The translations under genes and the position numbers were made by a program. From positions 1-64,000 of the forward strand of contig JAJDUZ010000031.1 of the NCBI GenBank assembly GCA_022826385.1: a stretch of 64,000 nt of DNA. The letters run 5' to 3'. Shown one piece after another: positions 1 through 9,719 of this stretch. Position 1 is the stretch's first letter. Each line of letters starts with the position of its first letter. The stretch comes from Silicimonas sp. (GTDB lineage: Bacteria; Pseudomonadota; Alphaproteobacteria; Rhodobacterales; Rhodobacteraceae). The notes under the pieces are model-generated. The model saw only the letters and a program-made list of their open reading frames with translations, made no database searches and was not told the DNA's origin.

Positions 1-75
1 CCCGCCTGAGTCGAAACGGCGGCTGGAAGCCTCCGCAATGCGCCAACGACAACCAGCCGGTGATGAAAATCGCGC

Positions 76-1089
76 TTGCGGCATGATTCGCGAAGAACAT
101 CAAAAATACAAAAAGTGAACCATACAAGAATCACGCCCGTCAGCCCGATCGTCCTTCACAAGATGCTGAAATTCGGGGCCGAGGAATTCGTCCCCTACCC
201 TCTCCCTGACGGTGCGTTGCACGACGCAATCCAGCGGATGCGCGACAAGGCAGCCCAGGCCGAGCTTGTTGCGGCAAACATCGCGAACAATCTGAAAGCC
301 ACCGGCGACCGCGACGGCGTCGTTCTTCCGATCCACGGCCTTGCCGGCGGCACGGGTGCAACGACATTTGCGGTGAACCTTGCATGGGAACTTGCGAATA
401 TCGACGAAGGCGACGACGCAATGCGCGTCTGTCTTCTAGACCTTGACCTGCAGTTCGGTTCGGCCTCGACCTATCTTGACCTGCCGCGCCGCGAAGCCGT
501 GTTCGAGCTTCTTCAGGATACTGACGCCGCAGACAGCGAAAGCTTCATGCAAGCCCTGCTGTCGTATCAGGAGAAACTGCATGTCCTGACCGCGCCCAGC
601 GAGATCATTCCGCTGGAAATGGTCGAAGGCAAGGACATCGCCAAGATTATCGAAATCGCCAAGACGAACTTCGACTATGTCGTCATCGACATGCCGCGCA
701 CGGTAGTGCCGTGGACCGAAACGGTTTTGACCGAAGCTCACGTCTATTTCGCGATGACCGAGCTTGATATGCGGTCGGCCCAGAACACCCTGCGCATGAT
801 CCGCGCCCTCAAGGGCGAAGAACTGCCCTATGAGAAGCTGCGCTATGTGCTGAACCGCGCTCCGGGCTTTACGGATCTGAACGGCAAGGCCCGCATCAAG
901 CGCATGGCCGAAAGCCTGGACATCAAGATCGAAGTTCTGATGCCGGACGGCGGCAAGCAGGTTGTTCAGTCGAACGACCACGGTGTGCCGTTGTCGGATG
1001 TCGCCGCCAAGAACCCGCTGCGCAAAGAAATCCAGAAACTGGCAGCCTCTATCCACGAAACCAACGTTTCGGCCGCCGAAGGCAGCTGA
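76..1089 (+). CDS. cpaE: CpaE/TadZ-like ParA-family ATPase of the Tad pilus, 5' end missing or frameshifted
   Basis: The product belongs to the MinD/ParA-like ATPases that place the Tad (Flp) pilus machine at the inner membrane. Residues ~22-50 (PVSPIVLHKMLKFGAEEF) match the end of the receiver-like N-terminal domain. The deviant P-loop GGTGATTF follows at ~91-98, lacking the usual lysines, as is common in CpaE. Family members are about 410-420 residues, so roughly 80 N-terminal residues are absent from this frame, and the only start is a TTG. The region upstream is open in another frame from base 2 to a stop at 116-118, and that peptide also looks CpaE-like. This suggests a frameshift or poor sequence near the A-runs at 102-114. 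cpaF follows 19 bases downstream. Identity is fairly sure; the start is not. Confidence 0.8.
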   Translation: MRHDSRRTSKIQKVNHTRITPVSPIVLHKMLKFGAEEFVPYPLPDGALHDAIQRMRDKAAQAELVAANIANNLKATGDRDGVVLPIHGLAGGTGATTFAVNLAWELANIDEGDDAMRVCLLDLDLQFGSASTYLDLPRREAVFELLQDTDAADSESFMQALLSYQEKLHVLTAPSEIIPLEMVEGKDIAKIIEIAKTNFDYVVIDMPRTVVPWTETVLTEAHVYFAMTELDMRSAQNTLRMIRALKGEELPYEKLRYVLNRAPGFTDLNGKARIKRMAESLDIKIEVLMPDGGKQVVQSNDHGVPLSDVAAKNPLRKEIQKLAASIHETNVSAAEGS

Positions 1090-1108
1090 TTAACGAAGGA
1101 GCGAAACA

Positions 1109-2563
1109 GTGTTCTCCAAGTATAAAAAGGGTGATCAGGGGTCGCCGGATCTGAAATCCATCCCCGGGGGTCAGGAAAAATCGCGCCCAGTTTCGGCGCC
1201 CGCACCGAAATCGACCGCCGTCGAAGTCAAGCGCCGCAATGTCAGCCGCAGCCCGGCGCAAGCGCAGGCCGCGGACAAGGAACGCAAGCGGAAGGAACGT
1301 CTGGGCGAGATCAAGCTTGAGCTGCACAAAGAGCTTCTCGACAACCTGAACCTTGCCGCTCTCGAAAACGCCTCGGAAAGCGATCTGCGCGCCGAGATCG
1401 TCGCAATTTCCGGCGAAGCGCTCGACAGCATGGGCGTCGTGCTCAACCGTGAAGAGCGTCAAACGCTGAACCAGGACCTCTATGACGAGGTGACGGGCCT
1501 CGGCCCGCTTGAACCGCTTCTGAAAGACGATACGGTCAACGATATTCTGGTGAACGGCCCGCAACAGGTCTTCGTGGAACGCGCCGGCCGGCTGGAACTG
1601 ACCGACACGCAGTTCAAGGATGAAAAACACCTGCTGCGGATCATCGACAAGATCGTTTCGGCAGTCGGTCGTCGCGTCGATGAATCGAACCCTTATGTCG
1701 ACGCCCGTCTTGCCGACGGCTCGCGTTTCAACGCCATGGTCCCGCCGATCGCGGTGGACGGCTCGCTGGTCTCCATTCGTAAGTTCAAAAAGGAAAAGCT
1801 TGCGATCGACGACCTTGTGAACTTCGGTGCCTTTACCGAAGAAATGGCCGCCTATTTGCAGGCGGCCGTCGCCACGCGCCTGAACGTCATCGTCTCGGGC
1901 GGTACCGGTTCCGGTAAGACGACAACGCTCAACGCTCTGTCGTCCTTTATCGACAATGACGAACGTATCCTGACGATCGAGGATACGGCGGAACTTCAGT
2001 TGCAGCAGACCCATGTGGGCCGGATGGAAAGCCGCCCACCGAACGTCGAAGGCAAAGGCGCCGTCACGCAGCGGGACTGTCTGCGGAACGCGCTTCGTAT
2101 GCGTCCTGACCGCATCATCGTGGGTGAGACGCGTGGCGAAGAAGTCATCGACATGCTTCAGGCCATGAACACCGGCCACGACGGATCGATGACAACGATC
2201 CACGCCAACTCGGCCCGCGACGGTGTTTCGCGTCTGGAAAACATGATCGCGATGGCCGGGATCGAAATGCCTATCAAAGCCACACGCTCGCAAATCTCGT
2301 CGGCTGTGAACCTGATCGTGCAGGCTTCGCGTCTGCAGGATGGTTCGCGTCGCATGGTGTCGATCACAGAAGTGACCGGCATGGAGGGCGAGGTCATCTC
2401 GATGCAAGAGGTCTTCCGCTACCAGCGCGTGGGCCTGACACCCGACAACAAGATCATCGGTCACTTCACGGCGACTGGGGTCCGCAGCCACTATTCGGAA
2501 CGCTTCAAGATGTGGGGCTATGACCTGCCGGCGGCGATCTTCGAACCCTTCGCGGCGGAGTAA
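1109..2563 (+). CDS. cpaF: CpaF/TadA secretion ATPase of the Tad pilus
   Basis: This is the hexameric GspE/VirB11-type ATPase that powers Flp pilus assembly at the cytoplasmic face of the inner membrane. The 484-residue protein has a basic, Ala/Lys-rich N-terminal tail (~1-70). An N-terminal domain follows, then the Walker A motif GGTGSGKTT at 264-272, an Asp/His-box region around [10 protein letters not shown], and the Walker B-like segment [16 protein letters not shown]. Length and motif order are typical for the family. The ATG sits behind GAAGGAG at ~1096-1102. It lies between cpaE and tadB with very short spacers, which fits one tad transcript. Confidence is high. Confidence 0.95.
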   Translation: MFSKYKKGDQGSPDLKSIPGGQEKSRPVSAPAPKSTAVEVKRRNVSRSPAQAQAADKERKRKERLGEIKLELHKELLDNLNLAALENASESDLRAEIVAISGEALDSMGVVLNREERQTLNQDLYDEVTGLGPLEPLLKDDTVNDILVNGPQQVFVERAGRLELTDTQFKDEKHLLRIIDKIVSAVGRRVDESNPYVDARLADGSRFNAMVPPIAVDGSLVSIRKFKKEKLAIDDLVNFGAFTEEMAAYLQAAVATRLNVIVSGGTGSGKTTTLNALSSFIDNDERILTIEDTAELQLQQTHVGRMESRPPNVEGKGAVTQRDCLRNALRMRPDRIIVGETRGEEVIDMLQAMNTGHDGSMTTIHANSARDGVSRLENMIAMAGIEMPIKATRSQISSAVNLIVQASRLQDGSRRMVSITEVTGMEGEVISMQEVFRYQRVGLTPDNKIIGHFTATGVRSHYSERFKMWGYDLPAAIFEPFAAE

Positions 2564-2569
2564 CGCGAC

Positions 2570-3538
2570 ATGGTCATTTCTGCAGAACCGCTCATTTACG
2601 GTCTGATCTTTATTGCCGTTCTTGCCCTTGTGCAGGGCATCTATCTGACGGTGTTCGGCAAATCGATCTCGCTGAACAATCGCGTCAACCGCCGCCTCGA
2701 AATGCTCGAGAAAGGCGCGGGCCGCGAACAGGTGCTGGAACAACTCCGGAAGGAAATGTCTCAGCATATGAGCTCACGCTCAATCCCGCTTTACGCCATT
2801 CTTGCCGACAAGGCGCAGAAGGCGAACATCGCCTTCACGCCCGGCCAATTGATCATGGTCATGGCTGTTCTGACTGTCGTCGCGTTCTTCCTGCTGACCG
2901 TGGGCACGGGCGCATCGATGGTGATCCGGATCGTACTATCGGTCGTGATGGGCGTGGGTGCGGTCTATGTCTGGGTCAACAACACGGCCAAGAAACGACT
3001 TGCTATGATCGAAGAGCAGTTGCCGGAAGCCGTCGAACTGATGGTCCGCTCGCTGCGCGTTGGTCACCCGTTTTCATCCGCGCTTCAGATCGTCGCCAAG
3101 GAAGTTCCCGACCCGTTGGGAACCGAGATGGGCGTGATATCGGACGAAGCGGCCTATGGCCGGGACGTGGGCGAAGCGCTCAAGCATATGGCCGAGCGGA
3201 TCGATATGCAGGATTTGCGCTTCCTTGCGGTTGCCGTGACCATCCAGCAAACCTCGGGTGGTAACCTGGCCGAGATCCTGGACGGTCTGGCCAAGGTTGT
3301 GCGCTCGCGCTTCAAACTGTTCCGCCGCGTGAAAGCGATCACCGCGGAAGCAAAATGGTCGGGCATGTTCCTGTCGGTCTTCCCGATCGTGGCGCTGGTC
3401 ATGATCAACGTGATCCAACCGAACTATTATGACGACGTGAAACAGACGGCCTACTTCATTCCGGCCTGTCTGATCGTTGCCGCGTTCCTTGTGGCCAACG
3501 TCTTCGTCATGCGCATGCTCGTGAACATCAAGGTGTGA
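2570..3538 (+). CDS. tadB: TadB inner-membrane platform protein of the Tad pilus
   Basis: This is a GspF/PilC-like platform protein that forms the inner-membrane base of the Tad secretion system together with TadC. The 322 residues show an N-terminal membrane segment (~7-25), two segments around 95-140 and two near the C-terminus. Between them is a cytoplasmic type II secretion F domain with LPEAVELMVRSLRVGHPF and QTSGGNLAEILDGLA, the usual signature. It starts 6 bases after cpaF and ends 4 bases before tadC, so translational coupling is likely. Family assignment is secure. Confidence 0.93.
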   Translation: MVISAEPLIYGLIFIAVLALVQGIYLTVFGKSISLNNRVNRRLEMLEKGAGREQVLEQLRKEMSQHMSSRSIPLYAILADKAQKANIAFTPGQLIMVMAVLTVVAFFLLTVGTGASMVIRIVLSVVMGVGAVYVWVNNTAKKRLAMIEEQLPEAVELMVRSLRVGHPFSSALQIVAKEVPDPLGTEMGVISDEAAYGRDVGEALKHMAERIDMQDLRFLAVAVTIQQTSGGNLAEILDGLAKVVRSRFKLFRRVKAITAEAKWSGMFLSVFPIVALVMINVIQPNYYDDVKQTAYFIPACLIVAAFLVANVFVMRMLVNIKV

Positions 3539-3542
3539 CCCG

Positions 3543-4556
3543 ATGGAATTCGTAACTTCCCTATTCACCTCGGCGAACACCTGGCTGACCGAAAATTTCG
3601 GCGACCTGGGGCCGCTGTTGATTATCGGCGTCCTTGGCATGTTCCTTGTGCTTCTGACGCTTCCCATCCTGCTGAAGAAGGAAAAGGACCCCTTCGACCA
3701 GTTGCGCAACGACGCGCGCGCCGGTGCCAAACAAGAGGGCGATGGCCCACGGCTTCGTCGGGGCAACGGTGCCCGCGGCAACAAGCTGGACAAGTATTCG
3801 AGCTTCCTTGAGCCGCAGGATGAAAAGGCCTACTCGGACACGCGCCTGAAGCTTTTGCAGGCCGGTTATCGCTCGAAGGATGCCGTCCGGACCTATCACT
3901 TCCTGCAATTCCTGCTGGGCATTGCGTTCCTTGTTCTTGGTGCGCTCTATGCGATCTATGCCAGTGCAACGGGCGAGCCGTCGTTGCAGGCGTTGATCGG
4001 CAGCGTTCTGATCCCCGGTATCGTTGGGTACATGCTGCCGAAGTACTGGGTGACCAAACGGCAGCAAGCACGCCAGGAAGAGATTACGAACGGCTTTCCG
4101 GACAGTCTCGACATGATGCTGGTCTGCGTCGAAGCCGGTCAGTCCCTTGACCAGGCCATCATCCGCGTCTCGAAAGAGATCAAGGCCGGTTACCCGGCTC
4201 TGGCTGAGGAATACGAACTGGTCGCCAACGAAATGAAGGCCGGTAAGGACAAGACCTGCGTTCTGCGCGACATGTCGGAACGCGCGGGCGTGCCTGACGT
4301 GGCCAGCTTCGTCACCGTGCTGATCCAGTCGGCCAGTTTCGGTACGTCGATTTCGGAAGCGCTTCGCGTTTTCTCGGCAGAAATGCGCGATAAACGCATC
4401 ATGAGGGCGGAAGAAAAGGCAAACACCTTGCCGACGAAACTGACCCTTGCCACAATGATGCTGACTGTGCCGCCGCTTTTGATCATTCTGATCGGTCCGT
4501 CGATCTACGATATCGCGGTGACGCTGTCGGATTTCTCGCCCGGAGGCGGCTTCTAA
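3543..4556 (+). CDS. tadC: TadC inner-membrane platform protein of the Tad pilus
   Basis: This is the second GspF-like platform protein and partner of TadB. The 337 residues carry a membrane segment at ~22-42, a basic cytoplasmic stretch (~43-85), two more membrane segments (~115-165) and a type II secretion F domain with FPDSLDMMLVCVEAGQSLDQAI. It ends with a C-terminal hydrophobic anchor (LTLATMMLTVPPLLIILIGP). It starts 4 bases after tadB. Size, topology and place in the locus match TadC in alphaproteobacteria. Confidence 0.92.
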   Translation: MEFVTSLFTSANTWLTENFGDLGPLLIIGVLGMFLVLLTLPILLKKEKDPFDQLRNDARAGAKQEGDGPRLRRGNGARGNKLDKYSSFLEPQDEKAYSDTRLKLLQAGYRSKDAVRTYHFLQFLLGIAFLVLGALYAIYASATGEPSLQALIGSVLIPGIVGYMLPKYWVTKRQQARQEEITNGFPDSLDMMLVCVEAGQSLDQAIIRVSKEIKAGYPALAEEYELVANEMKAGKDKTCVLRDMSERAGVPDVASFVTVLIQSASFGTSISEALRVFSAEMRDKRIMRAEEKANTLPTKLTLATMMLTVPPLLIILIGPSIYDIAVTLSDFSPGGGF

Positions 4557-4598
4557 CCAGCCTTCGGCGCCTCGATCGGTGGGAGCGCTGTAAGGCCA

Positions 4599-5162
4599 AT
4601 GTGGCACATATCATCAAAGATTGCCTGCCTGGCACCCTTGGCATTGGCCGCTTGCAGTTCTGCGGGCGGCCTTGCGCCATTGGACGGGGACGTCTACGCG
4701 CCGACCGGGACACCTGCGGGCGAACAATCGGTTGACGGCCTGCTTGTCGGGCACCGGTTGATGAAAGCGGGCGAATATGAACTGGCGCTTGATGCGTATT
4801 ACCGCGCCGCATCCGAACAGGGCTTCAACGTTGACGTGCTGTCCGCCATCGGGTCCGCCAACTTGCAACTCGGGCGACTTGGCCAAGCGGAACAGGTGCT
4901 GCGGCAAGCCATCGAAAAAGACGAGACGTTTCCGCCTGCATGGAACAACCTTGGTGTCGTCTTGATGGAACAGGGCAAGTACGGCGAGGCCAGCCGCGTG
5001 TTCCAATTGGCCTTCGCCCTCGACAGTGGCCAAAGTGCAGAAATCCGCGAAAACTTGACCTTGGCCCTCGCAAAACGGGAAGATCCGGCCTATTCTGCCC
5101 CTGAAGAGTTCCGCTTGGTGCGGCGTGGGCCTGGAGTCTACCAGATCCTCGAAACACCCTGA
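4599..5162 (+). CDS. tadD: TadD-like TPR lipoprotein of the Tad locus
   Basis: This is a predicted outer-membrane-associated lipoprotein of 187 residues. The signal peptide ends in the lipobox LAAC (cysteine ~19), followed by Ser-Ser. Two or three tetratricopeptide repeats follow (AGEYELALDAYYRAA, LGRLGQAEQVLRQAI, QGKYGEASRVFQLAF). TadD proteins of this type help assemble the secretin in the outer membrane. The gene lies 42 bases after tadC, in the same orientation. The role is inferred from position and repeat type; TPR content alone does not fix the function. Confidence 0.82.
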   Translation: MWHISSKIACLAPLALAACSSAGGLAPLDGDVYAPTGTPAGEQSVDGLLVGHRLMKAGEYELALDAYYRAASEQGFNVDVLSAIGSANLQLGRLGQAEQVLRQAIEKDETFPPAWNNLGVVLMEQGKYGEASRVFQLAFALDSGQSAEIRENLTLALAKREDPAYSAPEEFRLVRRGPGVYQILETP

Positions 5163-5215
5163 GACCCCGAAAAACGGGGCCGGTTTCGGCGGGCAGAGCA
5201 GTAAGGGACGAAGAT

Positions 5216-6076
5216 ATGCGACGCGCAGGACTTCTAACCATTTGTATTACAAGCACAATCGCACTGGCCGGTTGTGGGGGCACCGGGGCCACGGACGCCG
5301 AGGTGGAACAGGCCATCAAGGACGTCAACGTCATCGATCAGTCGAACCTGAACGAGGTGATGTTGACAGCGGCCGACCCGAATGAAGCGGTGGCCTATTT
5401 CCAGCGGACACTGGCACAGAACCCCGAGCGGATCGATCTGCACCGTGGCCTGGCCAAGTCGCTGGTGCGCGCCAAGAAGAATTCAGCAGCGGCGGCGGCC
5501 TGGCAACGCGTGATTGCAATGCCCGGCTCGACCAACGACGATCGCGTCGAATACGCCGATGCGTTGATCCGGGCAAACCGCTGGGACGACGCCGAGGCAC
5601 AGCTCGACAGCATTCCGCCCACCCACGAGACGTTCCAGCGTTATCGTCTGGAAGCCATGGTCGCGGACAGCAACAAGGAATGGAAGAAGGCCGACAGTTT
5701 CTATGAAATCGCCGTTGGCTTGACGACCCGTCCGTCGGGCACGCTGAACAACTGGGGCTTTTCGAAACTGACCCGCGGTGACTATGCCGGGGCCGAGGCA
5801 CTCTTTGCCGAGGCGCTGACCTATGACAGTTCCATGTTCACGGCGAAAAACAATCTGGTCCTCGCCCGATCGGCCCAGCGCAACTATGACATGCCGGTTG
5901 TGCCGATGACGCAGATCGAGCGTGCGCAGCTGACGCACACGGCCGCGCTCTCGGCGATCAAGCAAGGCGACGTGAACACCGGCAAGGCGCTTTTGGCCGA
6001 AGCCATTGCAACTCATCCACAATATTTCGAAGCGGCCGTGCGCAGCCTCGAAGCGCTGGAAAACAACAACGGTTGA
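5216..6076 (+). CDS. Second TPR lipoprotein of the Tad locus
   Basis: This 286-residue protein has a signal peptide with lipobox LAGC (cysteine at ~20). Several degenerate TPR helices follow, e.g. EAVAYFQRTLAQNP, AAAAWQRVIAMPG and GDYAGAEALFAEALTYD. It is probably a lipoprotein scaffold for Tad pilus assembly, paralogous in design to the gene just upstream. Many alphaproteobacterial tad loci carry two such TPR genes after tadC. The next gene, for the prepilin peptidase, starts 9 bases later. The exact partner is unknown. Confidence 0.8.
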   Translation: MRRAGLLTICITSTIALAGCGGTGATDAEVEQAIKDVNVIDQSNLNEVMLTAADPNEAVAYFQRTLAQNPERIDLHRGLAKSLVRAKKNSAAAAAWQRVIAMPGSTNDDRVEYADALIRANRWDDAEAQLDSIPPTHETFQRYRLEAMVADSNKEWKKADSFYEIAVGLTTRPSGTLNNWGFSKLTRGDYAGAEALFAEALTYDSSMFTAKNNLVLARSAQRNYDMPVVPMTQIERAQLTHTAALSAIKQGDVNTGKALLAEAIATHPQYFEAAVRSLEALENNNG

Positions 6077-6085
6077 ACCTGACAC

Positions 6086-6604
6086 ATGCTCGCGACGACG
6101 TGGACCACGGCAGCCTGGTTCCTGCCCTTTGTCATTCCTATCGCCATCTGGGTGGCACTGAGTGACCTCAAGACGATGAAGATCCCGAACAAGGCCGTCC
6201 TTGCGCTGATGGCCGTCTTTGTCGTGGTCGGCCTCGTCGCGTTGCCGTTCAACGAATACCTGTGGCGCTATGCGCATTTCGGTGTCGTGATCGTCATCGG
6301 TTTCGTGTTGTCGACTGTGGGTCTCATGGGCGCGGGCGACGCCAAGTTCGGGGCGGCCATGGCCCCCTTCATCGCGCTGGCAGACCTTGGAACCTTCCTT
6401 TTCCTGCTGGCCGGCACGACATTTGCAGCCTTGGTGCTGCACACGATCATTCGCTATACCCCTCCCCTCAAAAGGCTGTTCCCGACATGGGAAAGCCTTG
6501 CCGTCGAGGAAGATCGCTCGTTTCGGAAGAAACGCATCCCCTATGGCTTCGGGCTGGCGCCGGCACTGGTGTTTTACCTGTTGATCCCGCTCTTCAACGG
6601 TTGA
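6086..6604 (+). CDS. cpaA: CpaA/TadV prepilin peptidase
   Basis: This is an A24-family aspartic peptidase that cleaves the leader from Flp pilins at the inner membrane. The 172-residue, highly hydrophobic protein has four to five membrane segments. It shows the two expected catalytic Asp sites: one in SDLKTMKIPN near residue 28 and the other in GAGDAKFGAAM (the GxGD motif) near residue 88. This short, methylase-lacking form is typical of TadV. It is the last tad gene here and converges on a gene ending three bases away. Confidence 0.9.
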   Translation: MLATTWTTAAWFLPFVIPIAIWVALSDLKTMKIPNKAVLALMAVFVVVGLVALPFNEYLWRYAHFGVVIVIGFVLSTVGLMGAGDAKFGAAMAPFIALADLGTFLFLLAGTTFAALVLHTIIRYTPPLKRLFPTWESLAVEEDRSFRKKRIPYGFGLAPALVFYLLIPLFNG

Positions 6605-6606
6605 GG

Positions 6607-8232
6607 TCAGTCGGTTTCGACGCGGAACAGTGCCATCAGGTCGTTGTCGCGAACCAGGCTGAATTCGGCACCTGACTTTGCCAGATCGCGCAGAATGACG
6701 TTTCGAACCCGCGACGTGAAAGCGCATTTAGGGACAAGCACATAGTCCGCGTTGTCCAACCCGCTGACGCCACCATAGTACCAAGGCGCACCACCTTCGG
6801 GCGGGGACACAGGGGCGAAGAACCAGTACGTCGCAAGAAGGTCAGCCGTAAACAGTCGCGACCCCGGTTCGAGCCCGGCGGCCGTCAGATCGTTGCCCAG
6901 CGTTTCCAGCATCGCGCGGCTTCCGGCCATCCACTCGCAGGACGGGAAGGTGACACCTTCAAACACCGTGACAGGCGGGCGACTGATCTCGGCGGCATAC
7001 TTTGCCCAAGGCCCGGGCGCTTGATCCTGGAAAACCTGCGCGGTCATCGTATAGGCCCGGTCGCGGCGGATGTAGATATCCTGATGACCAACCGCCTCGG
7101 GAACCATTGGAATGAAACGGGATTTGTCGAAGCTCAGATGTTTGATCGGCGAAAGCGACATGTTGAAAAGCGAGGGGAAGAACACGGCAAAGGCAGCGAC
7201 CGCTGTCCATGTCGACACGCGTGCCGCGTCCATCCCAAGAACACGCCCGTCTTCCGACGTCGTTGTGAACGCAAGGACCATCACAGGCAGGAACAGCAGC
7301 CATTGCGGATCGTTCCCGAAGTTCTGATAGGTGATGTAGAGAAACGCGGGCAGAAGCAGCAATACGGCAACACCGGCAATCGCGCTCAGCTTCGGGCGCA
7401 GCACCAAAACGGCTAGCACCCCCAGCAGGGTCGCCACGATATGGCTTGGCCCGGCGACAATCTGATTGAACGGAACGCCGACGAAGGGTCGAACCTCGTT
7501 GCCCGCCACAAGACGCAAGTCTGCGAAATAGGCGAACCAGAACGAAATCCCATAGCCAGCGGTGACAATCGCCGCGACCGCAAGACCACCGACGCCAGCC
7601 GCAACAACGCCCTTTGGACCGTGCATGGACCACAAGAGAAGCAGGATCACAGGGACAAGCGCCACGAAATAGGTGATTTTCAGCAAGAGAAGTGCCGCCG
7701 CCAGCACACCGATCAGCGCGCCGTCGACCAGCGGTCGCGGCCGCGCTTTGGCTGGCACAAGTGACAGAAGCAAAAGGAGAAACGCAATCGACCACGCCCA
7801 GCGATTGTAGTGCATCGAGATGCCAACGCCTGATCCGGGCGTGCCGTAACTGAGCGTCATCACAAGACCCAGCGTTGTCAGGCCGAAATACACGGCAAGA
7901 CCACGTCCAAGCCGTGTCAGGGCTGCATAAGCCACCACGGGCAACAAGACGACAGCGACCCCGAATTGCGCAAGGATCAGCGCCCGGCCAGCCGAATACC
8001 CGGTCTCCATGACCACGGTGACCGGCCAGAACGCCAGCACACCAAGGGGCGTCATGAAATCGACATGCGGGATGTCGCCGTCTGCCATCCGCGTAAGGAT
8101 GTCCAGCAAGTGGTAACTGTCGCCTTCATGGGTATCCAGATAGAGGCCGCCAGCAAGCCAAGGCAACGCCCCGTAAACCAATACGAAGACCGCGAAAACA
8201 ACCGTCAGAAGAAACGGTTCAGCCCTGCTCAT
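6607..8232 (-). CDS. Polytopic membrane protein, possible GT-C-fold glycosyltransferase
   Basis: This 541-residue protein has about ten hydrophobic segments over the first ~380 residues and a soluble C-terminal part of ~150 residues. The first periplasmic loop contains an acidic pair (LDTHEGDSYHLLDIL) and PHVDFMTPLG, the layout of lipid-linked-sugar-dependent GT-C mannosyltransferases. No sequence motif proves that activity. It stands alone on the minus strand, tail to tail with cpaA. A role in cell-envelope glycosylation is an inference; it is best called a hypothetical membrane protein. Confidence 0.7.
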   Translation of the reverse strand: MSRAEPFLLTVVFAVFVLVYGALPWLAGGLYLDTHEGDSYHLLDILTRMADGDIPHVDFMTPLGVLAFWPVTVVMETGYSAGRALILAQFGVAVVLLPVVAYAALTRLGRGLAVYFGLTTLGLVMTLSYGTPGSGVGISMHYNRWAWSIAFLLLLLSLVPAKARPRPLVDGALIGVLAAALLLLKITYFVALVPVILLLLWSMHGPKGVVAAGVGGLAVAAIVTAGYGISFWFAYFADLRLVAGNEVRPFVGVPFNQIVAGPSHIVATLLGVLAVLVLRPKLSAIAGVAVLLLLPAFLYITYQNFGNDPQWLLFLPVMVLAFTTTSEDGRVLGMDAARVSTWTAVAAFAVFFPSLFNMSLSPIKHLSFDKSRFIPMVPEAVGHQDIYIRRDRAYTMTAQVFQDQAPGPWAKYAAEISRPPVTVFEGVTFPSCEWMAGSRAMLETLGNDLTAAGLEPGSRLFTADLLATYWFFAPVSPPEGGAPWYYGGVSGLDNADYVLVPKCAFTSRVRNVILRDLAKSGAEFSLVRDNDLMALFRVETD

Positions 8233-8370
8233 TCCTCAACCTTTTTCCATTTTTTGGCCACATTAAACCGGCATGGTCATGTCCGAACAGGTGTGCCAAG
8301 GCTTATTGTTCAAAATCGGGCAACGGCGGGGCGCATCCCGGATTTCTATTGTGAAGGCAGGGTTTAGCCC

Positions 8371-9681
8371 ATGAATATGGAAACATCGAATGTCGTTGCG
8401 CCGCCGGCTCCGCGGTCGATTGAGGGTATGCAACTGCCCATCGTGATGATGCGCGACATTCTTCTGAAGACAATGTTCCGGATGAACCTCGACAGCTGCG
8501 GGGAACTCTCGAAGGCGCTTTGCCTGCCGATCCCGGTGACGCAGGAACTGATCGACCTTGCCCGCGAACAGAAGCTTCTGCAGGCCACCGGTACGCTGCA
8601 CGCGAACTCGGGCGGCGACATGGGCTATGAACTGACCGACGGCGGCAAGGCCCGCGCGATGGATGCACTGGCCCAGTCCGAATACTACGGCGCCATGCCG
8701 GTTCCGCTCGAGGTTTACTCGGAACAGGTGAAGCGTCAGTCGATCCGCAACATTCAAGTCACCCGCGACCAGCTTCTGGGCGCCATGGGCCACCTCATCC
8801 TGCCGGATGAGTTGCTTGACCATTTGGGGCCTGCGGTTTCGGCCGGCCGCTCGATCCTGATGTATGGCCCGCCGGGCAACGGTAAGTCGTCGATCTCGAA
8901 CGGCATCCGCGATGCGCTTGGCGACAAGATCTATGTCCCCCGCGCCATTGAATATTCAGGTCAGGTGATCACGGTCTATGATCCGATCGTGCACACCGCC
9001 GCCGAAGAGCAGGGCGACGACCCGAACTCGCTCCGCCGAACATCGAACCGGTATGACACGCGCTATGTGCTGTGCGAACGGCCGACGGTCATCACCGGTG
9101 GTGAACTGTCGCTGTCGATGCTGGACCTTGTCTATAACCCGACGGCGCGGACTTATCAGGCGCCGTTGCAGCTGAAGTCGACCGGCGGCATCTTCATCGT
9201 GGACGACCTTGGTCGTCAGGAAGAACCGCCGCAGGCCCTAGTCAACCGCTGGATTGTTCCTCTGGAAGAAGCGAAAGACATCCTGGCCCTGCAGTCGGGT
9301 GAGAAATTCGAAGTGCCTTTCGACACGCTGGTGATCTTCTCGACCAACTTCCACCCGAACGAGATCTTCGACAAAGCGGCCCTTCGCCGGATCTTCTTCA
9401 AGATCAAGATCGACGGGCCGGAACAGGAAGACTATCTGAAGATCTTCGCGATGGTGGCCCGAAAGCGCAAGATGCCGCTGGACGAGGACACCTTGGTCTA
9501 TCTGATCAAGAACAAGTACCCGACGATCGACAACATCTACGCGAACTATCAGCCGATCTTCCTGATCGACCAGATGATCGCAATCTGCGAGTTCGAAGGC
9601 ATCCCCTATCAGATGTCGCCGGAACTGATCGACCGAGCCTGGGCGAACATGTTCGTCAAGGAAGAGAAGATCGTTCACTAA
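8371..9681 (+). CDS. AAA-type ATPase of unknown role
   Basis: This 436-residue protein has an N-terminal alpha-helical, winged-helix-like part (~1-130). An ATPase core follows with Walker A GPPGNGKSS at 166-174, the Walker B-like strand GIFIVDDLGRQ and a sensor-like FSTNFHP. Near 205-265 the core has a long insertion between Walker A and B. The C-terminal ~100 residues are helical. It resembles MoxR-like or ExeA-like ATPases found in alphaproteobacteria, but I cannot name a substrate. It lies near, but not inside, the tad locus, and is followed by the hairpin/ATATTT element at 9720-9774. No partner gene is adjacent. Confidence 0.8.
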   Translation: MNMETSNVVAPPAPRSIEGMQLPIVMMRDILLKTMFRMNLDSCGELSKALCLPIPVTQELIDLAREQKLLQATGTLHANSGGDMGYELTDGGKARAMDALAQSEYYGAMPVPLEVYSEQVKRQSIRNIQVTRDQLLGAMGHLILPDELLDHLGPAVSAGRSILMYGPPGNGKSSISNGIRDALGDKIYVPRAIEYSGQVITVYDPIVHTAAEEQGDDPNSLRRTSNRYDTRYVLCERPTVITGGELSLSMLDLVYNPTARTYQAPLQLKSTGGIFIVDDLGRQEEPPQALVNRWIVPLEEAKDILALQSGEKFEVPFDTLVIFSTNFHPNEIFDKAALRRIFFKIKIDGPEQEDYLKIFAMVARKRKMPLDEDTLVYLIKNKYPTIDNIYANYQPIFLIDQMIAICEFEGIPYQMSPELIDRAWANMFVKEEKIVH

Positions 9682-9719
9682 CATTCGCGGTTTCGCCGCG
9701 CATTGCGCGCCGATCCATC

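Noticed and set aside
1049-2767. Long antisense frame opposite cpaF, and similar ones opposite the helicase (10617-12224), ffh (39419-40852) and ctpA (58862-60688)
   Set aside because: These are mirror frames of well-identified genes, rich in His, Arg and Asp from codon shadowing, with no family similarity.
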